The notes under the pieces are model-generated. The model did not search any database, was not told the DNA's origin, and was given only the letters and a program-made list of their open reading frames with translations. Of a stretch of DNA of 64,000 nucleotides, positions 1 through 10,344 are shown one piece after another. The position numbers and the translations under genes are program-made. Source of the DNA: CAVUXJ01 sp963814975 (GTDB lineage: Bacteria; Acidobacteriota; Vicinamibacteria; Vicinamibacterales; CAVVIG01); contig CAWFFB010000009.1 of assembly GCA_963814975.1 (NCBI GenBank), positions 124,001-188,000 of the forward strand, written 5' to 3'. Position 1 is the stretch's first letter, and every line of letters begins with the position of its first letter.

Positions 1-818
1 AACCATGGCGTTCGGAGCCTGCCCGGTCACAGGAATACCCTGGCTCGAGGCGGTTGAGCGTTTGAATCGCGCTCTGCTCGCTCATCATGAGGACCACCGC
101 ACGTTGTGGTGGATTGTATGCTCAATGACGTCAGCCGCCTTTGGCAGTCCGGGTAGTCCGACTCCAAAATAACGCCCGAAGCGATGCGGCTGGGGGTCGG
201 CCGCTGCCATAAGCAACGCAGCTCGTGGGTATTTAGTTGACTGTCGCCGTGAACCGTTGCAGAGGTCAGTCCAAAACACCGGTTGTCCCGACGTCTGTGG
301 TTCCTCGACACCACGAGAGCTGGCTTCAAGAAGTACGTTATCTACCTGCGGCGGGGTATACGTCTGCCCAGCACCGGACCAATGCACTAGGGGTGACGCC
401 CTCGACCCGATCTCCCATTCAACTCCAACGATGTAGAAATGCGTGGGGGTGCAGTCTTTTGATACGCAACCTCTATTGACGTCCGTGTACCAAGTTGAAC
501 TGGCGCGTGGTACGGCGTAGATCGACGAAAACTCTTCACCCTAAGCCTACTGAGCTGCCTCATACTGGCGTTGGGGTGCATTTTGGGGCAAATCTGAGAT
601 CAGAATTTGCATGGAATTGATGATGAAGTTACGGCGCGCCTTAACACCTACGCGCGCAAGCAGAGATTCCTTGAACAACGCGGGCAGGGCGACCTCAGGA
701 CACCCAGCTATCCATTCGAAAGCATCGGTTATTCGCAGGATCTCTCATCGTGCAGCTGCGTCGAGTGCAGCACGGGCTGCGTGTTGTCACTTGACGCTGC
801 CTCGCACAGTCAGTTCCC
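1..818. other. no recognisable gene
   Basis: No reading frame on either strand here gives a product I recognise. The open frames are short, rich in Arg/Ser/Pro and overlap one another on both strands, as expected for chance frames in GC-rich DNA. The stretch lies directly upstream of the first polysaccharide gene and may hold its promoter, but I could not pick out a convincing -35/-10 pair. Confidence 0.4.
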
Positions 819-2326
819 ATGCACAACAGTGTTTCAGTCTCCGGCAGCATTTCGCGTCCCGCAGCTCCTCAGGTGCGCCTTCCTGCGCCGACTGCTCCCA
901 AGCACGCGATCCTGGTACGCGGCGCTGGCCTGCTGGCATGCCTCGACAGCTTGGCCGCCGTCGCCGCGATTCTCGGGGTGCTCGTCAGCGTGAGTCTCCC
1001 GACCCTGCAAGGTGCTCTGGAAGGCTTCCTTTCGGCGCGGATCACCGTAAAGAACGTACTGCTCCTCATCTTCCTGGCGACGGCTTGGCCGGCCGTCTTT
1101 CATCTGTTCGGGCTCTACGAGGCGCGACACCTTCGGCAGCTCGGATCGGAGGCCCGGCGCCTGATCGCCGCCACCACCGCTGGATCCGGACTGGCGCTCG
1201 TTTTTCCGCTGACAAGCGTGACCGGTACCGTCACCGTCGCCGACCTACGGCATTTCTGGCTGGCATCGCTCGTCCTCTGTCTGATCGTGCGAACCGGCAG
1301 GCGAGCGGTCGATCGTTCGCGTAACCGTCACGTGCGGCGGACCCTCATCGTCGGGACGGGCCGCCTGGCCGCACGCGCCTATCAAGACCTCTGCGCTTGG
1401 CCGGCCGCATCGTTACGAGGTCGTTGGCTTCGTGGACGAACCCGCCGACGCTGGCCCCGCGTTCGACCGAGTTCAGCAGCAGACGATCGGCACCCTCGAG
1501 CACCTCGAGCAGATCCTGATGCGCCAGGTGATCGACGAAGTCGTCATTGCGCTCCCTGTCAAATCCCGCTACCAGCAGATTCAGTACGCGATCGGCGTGT
1601 GCGAGCGCGCGGGGGTTCAGGCGAAGTACGGTGCCGATCTGTTCGAGAGCACGGTTGCGTCTCAAAGGTACGACGCCCATGGCGACCGGGCATTCGTGGC
1701 GCATGCACGTGGCGCCCGACGGCTACCGGCTCGTCGTCAAGCGCGCGATCGATATCATCGGTGCAGCGGTGGGCCTTATCCTCTTCGCGCCGCTGTTGCT
1801 GATCGTGGCGATCGCGATCAAGCTGACGAGTTCCGGGCCCGGTCATCTACGCGCAGGAGCGGTGCGGCCTCAACAAGCGGCCGTTCCGGATGTACAAGTT
1901 CCGGTCGATGTTCGCCGATGCCGATACGCTGCAGGCCTCGCTCGAGGAGCGGAACGAGGCGAGCGGACCGGTGTTCAAGATCCGGGATGACCCGCGGATC
2001 ACGCCGCTCGGGCGGCTGTTACGCAAATCGTCTCTCGACGAATTGCCGCAGCTCTGGAACGTGCTGCGCGGCGACATGTCCCTGGTGGGCCCGCGCCCGC
2101 TGCCCTGGCGGGACGTGCATCGCATCACCCGGCCCTCGGACATGCGGCGTTTCAGCATGCGACCGGGGCTCACGTGTCTGTGGCAGGTGCAGGGCCGCAG
2201 CAATCTTGATTTCGAGCGCTGGGTGGAGCTCGACCTGGAATACATCGACACTTGGTCGCTCGCTCTGGATTGCGGATTCTGGTGAAGACGATTCCGGCCG
2301 TGCTGAGCGGCAACGGTGCCACGTGA
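819..2326 (+). CDS. initiating undecaprenyl-phosphate sugar phosphotransferase (frameshifted)
   Basis: Polyisoprenyl-phosphate hexose-1-phosphate transferase that would load the first sugar of a surface polysaccharide onto the lipid carrier at the inner membrane. The N-terminal part has hydrophobic membrane segments, followed by a nucleotide-binding-like domain (RRTLIVGTG), then the signature catalytic region: VVKRAIDIIGAAVGLILFAP, YKFRSMFADAD, LDELPQLWNVLRGDMSLVGP and RPGLTCLWQVQGRS. The gene must be read through four frame changes (about 1400, 1680, 1845 and 2280). The last one restores the usual tail VKTIPAVLSGN and a stop at 2324-2326. Apart from the shifts the domain order and length are complete, so I regard it as one gene with indels. 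It opens the plus-strand polysaccharide locus. Confidence 0.85.
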
Positions 2327-2368
2327 GGTTCTGAACACGAGTCCTTTTACCTTATGGAGAGCTAGTTC

Positions 2369-3370
2369 ATGTCCACTTCAAGGCGTTCAGGAGTTCGGGT
2401 GCTCGTCACGGGGGCCGGCGGTTTCATCGGGCACCATCTCGTGACGTTTCTCAAGGAACAGGGGTACTGGGTGCGGGGAGTCGATCTGAAGCACCCGGAA
2501 TACGCGCCGACGGCCGCGGACGAATTCGAGGTTCTTGACCTGCGCCGCCGGGAGAACTGCCTCGAGGCGACGCGGGGAGTCGAAGAGGTTTACGCGCTCG
2601 CTGCGGACATGGGGGGGATGGGTTTCATCTCGAGCCATCACGCGCAGATCCTCCACAACAACATTCTGATCAGCACGCACACGCTCGACGCCGCGCGCGA
2701 AAACGGCGTTCGTCGTTATCTCTACACATCGTCGGCGTGTGTCTATCCCGAGTATCGGCAGGTCGATACGAACGTCGAGCCGCTCCGCGAGGAACAGGCC
2801 TACCCGGCTGCACCACAGGACGCGTACGGATGGGAGAAGCTCGTCACCGAGCGGCTCTGCGCACATTACCGCGAGGACTACGGGCTGGAGACGCGCACTG
2901 TCCGCTTCCACAACATCTTCGGGCCGTTGGGAACGTGGGATGGCGGCCGCGAAAAGGCGCCGGCCGCGCTCTGCCGAAAGGTCGCCGTGGCGAAGCTGAC
3001 GGGCAATCCGGAGGTCGAGATCTGGGGCGACGGTGAGCAGACGCGCTCGTTCTGCTACATCGACGACTGCGTCGAGGGTATCTTCCGCCTGATGCGCTCT
3101 GACTATCACGAGCCGCTGAACCTCGGCCAGGACCGGCTGATTTCAATCAATGAGCTCGCGGATCTGGTGGCACGCGTGGCCGGCATCTCGATCGTCAAGA
3201 AGCATGTGCCAGGGCCACAGGGTGTGCGCGGCCGGAACTCGGACAATTCCCGACTGCGGGAGGTGCTTGGCTGGGAGCCGCAGATTTCCCTCGAGGAGGG
3301 TCTCGCCCGGACATACCCCTGGATCGAGCAGCAGGTGGTGAGAACGCTGCATCCCTGCGGGAGAGACAGA
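2369..3370 (+). CDS. GDP-mannose 3,5-epimerase-like SDR sugar epimerase
   Basis: Extended short-chain dehydrogenase acting on a nucleotide sugar in the cytoplasm, supplying a precursor for the polysaccharide. The Rossmann motif TGAGGFIGHHL is at residues 15-25. The DMGGMGFIS stretch, the catalytic SSACVYPE and YGWEK (Tyr/Lys), and FHNIFGPLGTWDGGREKAP are typical of the GDP-D-mannose 3',5'-epimerase (GME) type. The start ATG at 2369 follows GGAGAG by a short spacer. The open frame does not stop at the usual family end near WIEQQV but runs on into the next gene's domain (511 residues in all). I place the epimerase end near 3370; whether the fusion is real is discussed in the findings. GME is the best subfamily match, but bacterial homologues vary in substrate. 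Confidence 0.85.
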
Positions 3371-3380
3371 GCAGGCGGTC

Positions 3381-4241
3381 CATGGAACCAAAACGCGTGT
3401 GCTCGGTCTGACTGGCGGGGGAACGTGCCGTTCAGCGCCGGGGACTTCGCGCCCGAGCGGGTCAACGTACTCGGCGTCGGGGTTAGCGCCATCACGATGG
3501 CGCGGGCTGTGGACGTCATCGAGGGGTGGGTTGCCGCCGCGGATCACCAGTACGTCTGTGTCACGGGAGTCCACGGGGTCATGGAAAGCCAGGACCATCC
3601 GGAGCTCCGTGACATTCACAACTGCGCTGGCCTCGTGACCCCGGACGGCATGCCGCTGGTCTGGCTGAGCCGGCTCAAAGGCTACCGGCACGTGGAGCGC
3701 GTGTACGGTCCCGATTTGATGCTCGCCTGCTGCGCCGCATCGGTGTCGAAAGGGTACCGGCATTTACTTCTATGGCGGAGCACCGGGTGTGCCCGAGCGC
3801 CTCGCGGCCAGGCTTCAGGAGCGCTTTCCAGGACTGGTGGTAGCCGGAACCTGGTCGCCGCCGTTTGGCGAGCCCACGCCGGCCGAGGAGCGGGCCAACA
3901 TTGAGCGGATCAACGCCGCCAATCCTGACATCGTATGGGTAGGCCTGAGCACGCCGAAGCAGGAGCGATGGATGGCCAGGCACGTTGGGCGGCTGTCCGC
4001 GCGCGTGCTGATTGGCGTTGGGGCGGCCTTCGATTTCCACGCCGGGTTGAAGCGCCAGGCGCCGCGGTGGATGCAGCGTAGCGGACTTGAGTGGCTGTTC
4101 CGGCTTGGAACCGAGCCCCGGCGGCTCTGGCGCCGATACCTGGTGAACAATCCACGCTTTGTTTACTACATTCTCCTGCAGGCAACTGGTGTGGTCCGAT
4201 ATGACGTGCCGAATCCCGCAGCAACATCGGCGAGGCGGTGA
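3381..4241 (+). CDS. WecG/TagA/CpsF-family glycosyltransferase
   Basis: Family GT26 enzyme that adds the second sugar (often N-acetylmannosaminuronate or N-acetylmannosamine) to the lipid-linked first sugar at the inner face of the membrane. Visible signatures are VNVLGVGVSAITMARAVD, VTGVHGVMESQ, the conserved TPDGMPLVW, VYGPDLML, FYGGAPGVPE, the WVGLSTPKQERWM block and VGAAFDFHAG. One extra T at 3764-3766 breaks the frame; removing it joins RH to YFYGGAPGVPE. The start is unclear. The frame is continuous with the upstream epimerase, and an out-of-phase ATG at 3381 is a plausible original start if one base was gained downstream. It ends at 4241. Confidence 0.82.
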
Positions 4242-4441
4242 CGACGAGATCTTCTGCGCCCCTATGAATCGTTAATAGCGCACGGGCAACAGGGGCCGCA
4301 GGCAATCCCTCACCACGAACTAATGACCCTTAGCGCTACGCGACGCGCGAAGCGGCTGTCGATAAAACGATTCCTCTATGGAACAACAGTAAGGCATGAA
4401 GGTCAAACTGTTGGCGAGACGTGCGGGCTGCGGCCGGGAAG

Positions 4442-5878
4442 ATGACTGACCTGTTCGAGCTGGGATCGGTGGCCGTTCTGGGAGGGTGCGCCGCGCTTGC
4501 GGTGGCTGCGCTTGCCTATGCGCGCCCTCGATCGGCGCTCGTGACGAGTTACTTGCTGCTTGCAGTGGCAGGCATCAAGTTTCGTCTACGCTCACCGACC
4601 GATTCGTTGACCGGTCAAATCGACTGGCAGATTGGCTTAGAGCTGATCCTCTACGCTTCCGTCGCATTGATCGTGGTGATGAGCGCCGTTTCGGGTCAAA
4701 CTCCCCGACGGCGCCTGGCGCCAGCGGAGTTCCTTCTTGTTCTATTCGCGGGACTAGCATTGGCTTCCACTTTTTGGTCCACCGCGCCCAGTCTTACAGT
4801 TGTGCGCGCGCTGCAGATGGTCATCGTCTGTGGCTTGGCGCTTGTGTCCGTTCGGCTCCTGGGTCCAGCCGAAACGTTACGAGGCGTCTCTGCGGTGCTC
4901 GTGACCTACGTGATTTGCTGCGCGGCTTTTGGAACGGTCTTCGGGATGGTGGAGGTTGACCCTACTATTCGGGAGGAAGTGGCCTTCCGATTATCCTGGT
5001 TCGCAGTGCACCCAATAACCGCGGGAAGCTTAGCGGCCGTGGCCTTGCTGCTCGCCCTCGGTAGGAGCCTCTTCGCCCAACACCGCCAACCTACTCGGCT
5101 GCGGATGTTATTACGGTGGATCGTTCCGCTGTCCTTGGCTTCAATCCTGGTTCTTACAAATTCACGCGGGCCCCTGCTCGCCTTCATGGTCGCGGCGGGC
5201 GTCGTCGTGTGGAAGACGATGCGCGCAGGTCTGGCGCGAGGAATTCTGGCAACCGCAGTCATATTCGTGGCGATCGTCGCTTTGTTCAGCGAATCCAGCA
5301 CTCTGACGAAGGATGCTCAGGGTGGGGACAATTTCGTGGCTCAGAGGATCCTCCGCGGCAGTGATGTGGACAGGTTGCGCGGGTTGAACGGCCGAGTCGA
5401 AGTGTGGGAGGCGGCATTGCCGCTGATTGCTGAACAGCCCCTGTTTGGGTACGGATATCATGGTTCCCGAGCGATTCTCTTCGAGAAGGTCCCTTGGGCC
5501 TCGTATGCTCACAGCGCCTACGTCCAGAGTCTGCTTGATTTCGGGTTCCTTGGCGCTCTTCTCGTTTGGGGAGTGTTCGGGTGGGCGTCCCTGACATTGG
5601 TCTCGCGCCGGTTCGGCGCCGTAACCGGAACGGCGTGGTGCGACGCTTCTCTGACGGGACTCGCCGCGTATCTCCTGGTCGTCTCCGTTTCAAGCGAAAG
5701 CTTCATCGCGACGCCCGGTTACGAGGCTCTCCTCATGTTTATCCTCGTGAGCGTCGTTGCCCAGCGTGAAGCATCCCTACTCCAGGGATTTCAACGACCG
5801 ATTGGTTATCACACGTTCTGGCCTTCGGTTGCGCGACGCTCGCGGTGGTTGCCTGCAGCCAGCCGTTCCGGCCTCTAG
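4442..5878 (+). CDS. O-antigen ligase / Wzy-type polymerase family membrane protein
   Basis: Polytopic inner-membrane protein of about 478 residues with at least ten hydrophobic segments. It has the large periplasmic loop and the motif region (GRVEVWEAALPLI, GYGYHGS) typical of the O-antigen ligase/polymerase family. It would either polymerise repeat units or attach finished glycan to an acceptor; family membership alone does not decide which. The ATG at 4442 is preceded by GGGAAG. A GTG at 4421 in the same frame is an alternative start. The gene reads cleanly without frameshift, unlike the flanking genes. Confidence 0.8.
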   Translation: MTDLFELGSVAVLGGCAALAVAALAYARPRSALVTSYLLLAVAGIKFRLRSPTDSLTGQIDWQIGLELILYASVALIVVMSAVSGQTPRRRLAPAEFLLVLFAGLALASTFWSTAPSLTVVRALQMVIVCGLALVSVRLLGPAETLRGVSAVLVTYVICCAAFGTVFGMVEVDPTIREEVAFRLSWFAVHPITAGSLAAVALLLALGRSLFAQHRQPTRLRMLLRWIVPLSLASILVLTNSRGPLLAFMVAAGVVVWKTMRAGLARGILATAVIFVAIVALFSESSTLTKDAQGGDNFVAQRILRGSDVDRLRGLNGRVEVWEAALPLIAEQPLFGYGYHGSRAILFEKVPWASYAHSAYVQSLLDFGFLGALLVWGVFGWASLTLVSRRFGAVTGTAWCDASLTGLAAYLLVVSVSSESFIATPGYEALLMFILVSVVAQREASLLQGFQRPIGYHTFWPSVARRSRWLPAASRSGL

Positions 5879-6119
5879 ACCTGTGAAACCCGTTGAATCC
5901 GCTGGTCAGACCGACCACGGCTATGAGGCGACCGGGGCAACCAGGGGCAACAAGCTTGGCCTGGCTCGCCTGTCAGCGCTGTGGCCGGGTAGCCGTTTGA
6001 TCGCGTTGATCGGAGCACGATTTTGACGGGCAAGAAAGACTCCGGGCCGCGTGGTGCGTGCCGTTGGATCACGACATTCCGTTCCCAACCATAAGCATTT
6101 GACGGCCGAGGCGGGTGCT

Positions 6120-7368
6120 GTGCGTATCGCTATCTTTGACTACCATGTGACGACGACAAGTCCAGTTGGTGGGTGCCATCGCCGGATGCTCCAAGAACTC
6201 TGCCACGAGCATGAGTTCACGGTATTCGCCGTGGCGTTTGACAATCCTTGTCCGGAGCGTATCGTCTGGGTTCGTGTCCCGGCGATCGAGCGACCGCTCT
6301 TTTTACTCTTTCTGACGTTCTACAGCCTGGCGCCATTTGTCTTCTGGCTTCACTCTATCCGAGCAAAGCGTCCCTTCGATGTCGTTCAGAGCGTCGAAAG
6401 CTACGTCGGATGCGGTACCGTGGTGTACAGTCACTTCTGTCATCGTGCCTATCTCCGTTGGTTTTGGAACCAATCTGGAGCGACCGGGTTACGGGGCATG
6501 GCCCGGTGGTTGGACCACGCGTTTCGTTCCGTCGTCGAGCCGTCGACATATCGTTGCCGCAAAAGAGTTGTCGTGCCGTCCAATGGCCTAGCCAAAGAAC
6601 TGGAGCGGGAGTATCCCTATCTGCGCAACAAGATTGGAATCATTCCGAATCCAATTGACACAGACAGGATGATGCAGCCACCGAACTTTGATGTTGCAGC
6701 GTTCCGCCGGAGCATCGGCCTGGCCCGTCACGATACCGTCCTGACCTTCGTCGCGCTTGGTCATTTTGAGCGGAAAGGGCTGCCGATGCTTCTGGCGGGT
6801 CTGCAGCGCCTTGGTCGCCCGGACGTCAAGCTTCTTGTGGTGGGGGGAAGGGCAGACCTCATCAAGCATTACACGAAAGCAGTCGACGCATTGAATCTCG
6901 GTGGGCGGATCGTCTTTGTTGGCATGCAGCGTGATATCAGGCCCTACCTCTGGGCGAGCGATGTATTCATATTTCCTTCGTCTGTACGAAGTCTTCTCTT
7001 TAGTTTCCTTTGAGGCGGCAGCTGCTGGCCTGCCGCTTATCGTCAGCTCGGTCTATGGAGTCGAAGAGTTCCTTCAAGATGGTATCAATGGCTTCGAGAT
7101 CAAACGAACGGTCGAAGGAGTCGTCCAAGGAATAGAGCGGTTCTTGATATTGTCGGCAGAAACGCGCCGCGGATTGGGTGTGCGAGCGCGACATGATGTG
7201 CAACGCTTCGGCAGCGCTGCGTTTGCAATGGCGTGGCGTAGCTTCTACGCATCCATCGAGAGCCAGAAGGAGCAAGAACAAGAAGAAGCTGCTTGTCGGC
7301 AGTTGCCTTGGAAGCGAGAACGGAACACGTCGATCGCGGAGGATCACGCACGCCCCCATAAATCCTAG
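6120..7368 (+). CDS. GT4-family glycosyltransferase (one frameshift)
   Basis: Cytoplasmic retaining glycosyltransferase with a GT-B fold. The N-terminal acceptor domain starts VRIAIFDYH and contains PFDVVQSVESYVG. The donor domain has VVVPSNGLAKELE, IPNPID, FVALGHFERKG, FVGMQRDIRPYLWASDVFIFPS and, after a frameshift near 6985-6990, YEVFSLVSFEAAAAGLPLIV, the usual E-x7-E region. The GTG at 6120 gives the conventional short N-terminus. The last 40 or so residues are rich in Glu/Gln/Lys and may be out of register. It belongs to the polysaccharide locus; the sugar it transfers cannot be read from sequence. Confidence 0.75.
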
Positions 7369-7401
7369 CGTCATCGTTCTTGTTGGAGCGTAGCCAATCT
7401 T

Positions 7402-7793
7402 ATGAGGCCAACTGTGTCCACACAGTCTGATGTGGTGCTCAGACAAACGAGTACTACACCCTAACTGCGGAGACATACGACGCAGGTCATTTTGATGAAC
7501 CGGAGCACGAGAATGCCATGGCCTGGCTAAAGGGGCTGATCGTGCATCACCAACTGCGATCGTTGCTGGATGTTGGTGCCGGCAGGCTGTGGCGGGCCTT
7601 CCAATTCATCCGAACCGGAGGGAAAGGATATAAGCTGGGAAAGCGGGATGGACTTCGTTACTCCTACTCCGTCTACAACAGCTACGCGCAGATCGACGGG
7701 GCCTGCAAAGATGTGTTCGTGATGAACACGGCGGGCAAAGACGTGAATCCATATCGCACCTGTCCGCATGTTGCATTATTTGCCCGGAAGTAG
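7402..7793 (+). pseudogene. class I SAM methyltransferase with internal deletion
   Basis: The 5' part reads NEYYTLTAETYDAGHFDEP then LLDVGAG, the N-terminus and SAM-binding motif I of a class I methyltransferase. The sequence then jumps, about 15 codons later, to a typical C-terminal tail of the same family: GKGYKLGKRDGLRYSYSVYN, DVFVMNT and YRTCPHVALFARK, then a stop at 7793. The middle of the domain (motifs II-IV, roughly 100-130 residues) is missing. A complete enzyme of this type is about 230-260 residues; only about 120 codons remain. The 5' end is uncertain because the frame upstream of NEYYT is closed; the ATG at 7402 is out of phase. As written it cannot be active. Confidence 0.6.
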
Positions 7794-7908
7794 GTTGAGA
7801 CCACCCGAGCATGAGCGACATCGGGCGTGGGACGCCCAGCGACTCGCCCAGGTTCACACATGCCTTACACAGTAGAAGCCGTGTACTCCACAGGCAGAGA
7901 TCTGTGAC

Positions 7909-8874
7909 ATGAGCAAGGTGTTTATAGGCGGCCTCGAGCATGGATATGGACCTGCGATTCAGCAAGCTTTCGATTTCCTTGGAAGCGCTGGTGCGGTTCG
8001 CTCGTCGGACCGAGTCTGCATCAAACCAAATTTGACCTTTCCATACTTTCGGAAAGGCGTGATGACGAACCCGGAAGCGCTGGAAGCGCTCGTCATCTAT
8101 TTGAAGAACTTTACGGATCACATCGTGATCTGCGAATCCGATAGCGGCGGGTACAATGCCTTCTCGATGGACGACGTGTTCAGGACGACCGGAATCGCGG
8201 AATTCGCGGACGGATACGGGGTGGAGGTCGTCAACCTGTCGCATGTGCCGTCCCGACCGATCCGATTTCGGCATCGCCTGAAGAGCTTCGCCGTCCCGTT
8301 ACCGACGCTATTGCTCGACGAGATAGATCTGTTCATTACAATGCCGGTGCCAAAAGTTCACCTGAACACCGTGGTCAGCGTCTCACTCAAGAACCAGTGG
8401 GGGGTGATTCAAGAACCGGCCCTTCGACTCAAGCTGCATCCATACTTCGATGAGGTGATTTACCAGGTCAATAAGGCGCTTCCCCGGGCCATCGCTGTGG
8501 TAGACGGCAAATATGGCCTGACGCACAGTGGCCCCATGCGGGGAACCCCACTTGAGCTGAATTGGCTGGCGGCCGGCGACAACCTGTTCTACATGGACCT
8601 CTTCGTGACCGAGCTGATGGGTTTGGATTTTCGGCGGATCCCGCATCTGCGACACATCTTCCGAAAAGAAGGCATCAGCCGCCTGAAGGACGTGGAGATG
8701 AATACTGACCATCGGCGGTTCATGAGCTCGGAATTCTATCTGAGGCGGGAGTGGACGGATTATCCAGGGCTGCTGACTTTCAATTCACGCGCGCTGGCTT
8801 ATGTCGGCTACGAGTCCATTCTTGCAAGGCCGCTGCATTGGCTGCTCTACAAGTTTCGCGAGCCGTTCTATTGA
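7909..8874 (+). CDS. DUF362 domain protein
   Basis: Protein of 321 residues matching the DUF362 family. Visible conserved parts are VCIKPNLTFPYFRKGVMTNP near residue 45, ICESDSGGYNAFSMDDVF, ITMPVPKVHLNTVVSVSLKN and VVDGKYGLTHSGPMRGTP. Family members are common in polysaccharide loci and some carry 4Fe-4S ferredoxin modules; no Cys-rich motif is present here. No reaction is established for this subgroup. The frame is clean with an ATG at 7909. It sits between the broken methyltransferase and a glycosyltransferase, which implies a role in glycan or lipid-carrier metabolism, but that is inference. Confidence 0.75.
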   Translation: MSKVFIGGLEHGYGPAIQQAFDFLGSAGAVRSSDRVCIKPNLTFPYFRKGVMTNPEALEALVIYLKNFTDHIVICESDSGGYNAFSMDDVFRTTGIAEFADGYGVEVVNLSHVPSRPIRFRHRLKSFAVPLPTLLLDEIDLFITMPVPKVHLNTVVSVSLKNQWGVIQEPALRLKLHPYFDEVIYQVNKALPRAIAVVDGKYGLTHSGPMRGTPLELNWLAAGDNLFYMDLFVTELMGLDFRRIPHLRHIFRKEGISRLKDVEMNTDHRRFMSSEFYLRREWTDYPGLLTFNSRALAYVGYESILARPLHWLLYKFREPFY

Positions 8875-8944
8875 GGTGCTCGCGGGGCATCCTTTCCAGC
8901 AACAATTTAGTGACCGCCACACGCAACGCCGTATTGCAGCCACT

Positions 8945-10081
8945 GTGAAGCCGCTCAAATCCAACACCGAGCGGAGGCAGGTGTTGGTCGTCGGTCAGAC
9001 CCCCCCGCCATATGGGGGGCAAGCTCTGATGATCGAGCACCTCGTCCGTGGTCAGTTCGAGCGGATCCAGGTGCACCACATCCGGCTGGCATTCTCAGGC
9101 TCGATGGAGTCGGTGGGTCGCGCCGAGTTGCGGAAGGTGGTGCACCTGATCGCGGTTCTATTCCGTGCGGCGCGAATGCGCCTTCAGCAGCGCATCGATC
9201 TCTTGTGGTTCTCTCCAGCCGGACCGAATGTCGTTCCGGTGCTTAGGGATGTTGTCCTGCTCGGACTGCTGCGCATGCTCTACCCGAGGGTGGTCTTACA
9301 CTTCCATGCTGCGGGTCTGTCAGAGTTCCTGCAGGCACAGCCTCCCCTGCTGCGTCGCATGGCTCTGCTGGCGTACGGACGGCCGGATGGTGCAATCCAA
9401 ACATCCAGTCGGAACCCACCGGATGCCAAATACCTGGGTGCGCGACAGGTCACGGTAATTGCCAACGGTATTCCGGATGAGGCGCTCCCGTTCGTTAACC
9501 GAGCGCGGGCGGATAGTCAGCAAGTACGGCTGCTCTACGTGGGTAAGCTGGAAGAGAGCAAAGGTGTCATGGTCCTGCTGGAGAGCGTCCGTCAGCTCGC
9601 CCAGCGGAATCGGAAGTTCACCATGTGGTTCATGGGCCAGTTCGGCTCGGCCGAGTTCGAGCTGAAAGCGCGAGGGTTCTGCTCCGCGAACAGGCTGCAC
9701 GACGTCGTGGAATTCATAGGACAGCGGGTTGGTGCTGACAAGTGGGAAGTGTTTCATCGCTCGGATATCCTATGCTTTCCGTCCTTCTTCGAATCCGAGT
9801 CTTTTGGGAATGTGGCCCTGGAAGCGATGATGTTTCGGCTGCCGGTGGTGGCCACCCGGTGGCGGGGTATTCCGGATCTGATCGACGATGGAGAGGACGG
9901 CCTGCTTGTTCCGGTGAAAGAGCCGGCCGCGCTGGCTTCAGCCTTGGACCTTCTCATCAATGATCCTGGCTTGCGGCGCCGGATGGGAGCCAAAGGACGG
10001 TGCAAATATCTGGCTCATTTCACGATCGAGAAGCATCTTACCCAGATGGAAACGTTTCTCTGTAAGGTCGCGAACTCATGA
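8945..10081 (+). CDS. GT4-family glycosyltransferase
   Basis: Retaining GT-B glycosyltransferase of 379 residues. The N-terminus RRQVLVVGQTPPPYGGQALM contains the glycine-rich acceptor-domain loop. The donor domain shows VTVIANGIPDEALPF, RLLYVGKLEESKGV, FPSFFESESFGNVALEAMM (E-x7-E) and LPVVATRWRGIPDLI. The GTG at 8945 is the best start: the frame is open further upstream, but that part overlaps the end of the DUF362 gene. The stop overlaps a following ATG (ATGA at 10078), which suggests translational coupling to a now broken downstream gene. Confidence 0.85.
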   Translation: MKPLKSNTERRQVLVVGQTPPPYGGQALMIEHLVRGQFERIQVHHIRLAFSGSMESVGRAELRKVVHLIAVLFRAARMRLQQRIDLLWFSPAGPNVVPVLRDVVLLGLLRMLYPRVVLHFHAAGLSEFLQAQPPLLRRMALLAYGRPDGAIQTSSRNPPDAKYLGARQVTVIANGIPDEALPFVNRARADSQQVRLLYVGKLEESKGVMVLLESVRQLAQRNRKFTMWFMGQFGSAEFELKARGFCSANRLHDVVEFIGQRVGADKWEVFHRSDILCFPSFFESESFGNVALEAMMFRLPVVATRWRGIPDLIDDGEDGLLVPVKEPAALASALDLLINDPGLRRRMGAKGRCKYLAHFTIEKHLTQMETFLCKVANS

Positions 10082-10313
10082 TTGCAGGGGATAGCGGCTT
10101 TCGCCGGGATCTTCGGGCGCGACGCTTTCGGCAAAACGTGTGGGTTGTCTAGAAGAGAGCCCTGACGGCCGCTCTAAGTTAGAGCGCCGGCTGATCGTCG
10201 CCCACCACTCCGCCTCCGAATGGGAGTACGCTGTGGAGATTCCTGGTGCGCTTCACGCTCGCCGCACCCTTGGCAGCGTGGAGGAATTCCTGTGCGAGGT
10301 CGCAGGGCTGTAA
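10078..10313 (+). pseudogene. short broken reading frame of unknown function
   Basis: An ATG at 10078 overlaps the preceding stop (ATGA) and reads MIAGDSGFRRDLRARRF before a stop. A shifted frame then continues to a stop at 10313 and ends VEEFLCEVAGL. The coupled start and the charged, protein-like ending suggest a real small or deleted gene rather than spacer. I do not recognise the family. The ending resembles in style the C-terminus of the upstream glycosyltransferase (METFLCKV), so a decayed duplicate tail is possible. Confidence 0.25.
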
Positions 10314-10344
10314 TGCTCCGGGCGCCATGTAGTCGGTCTGCGGA

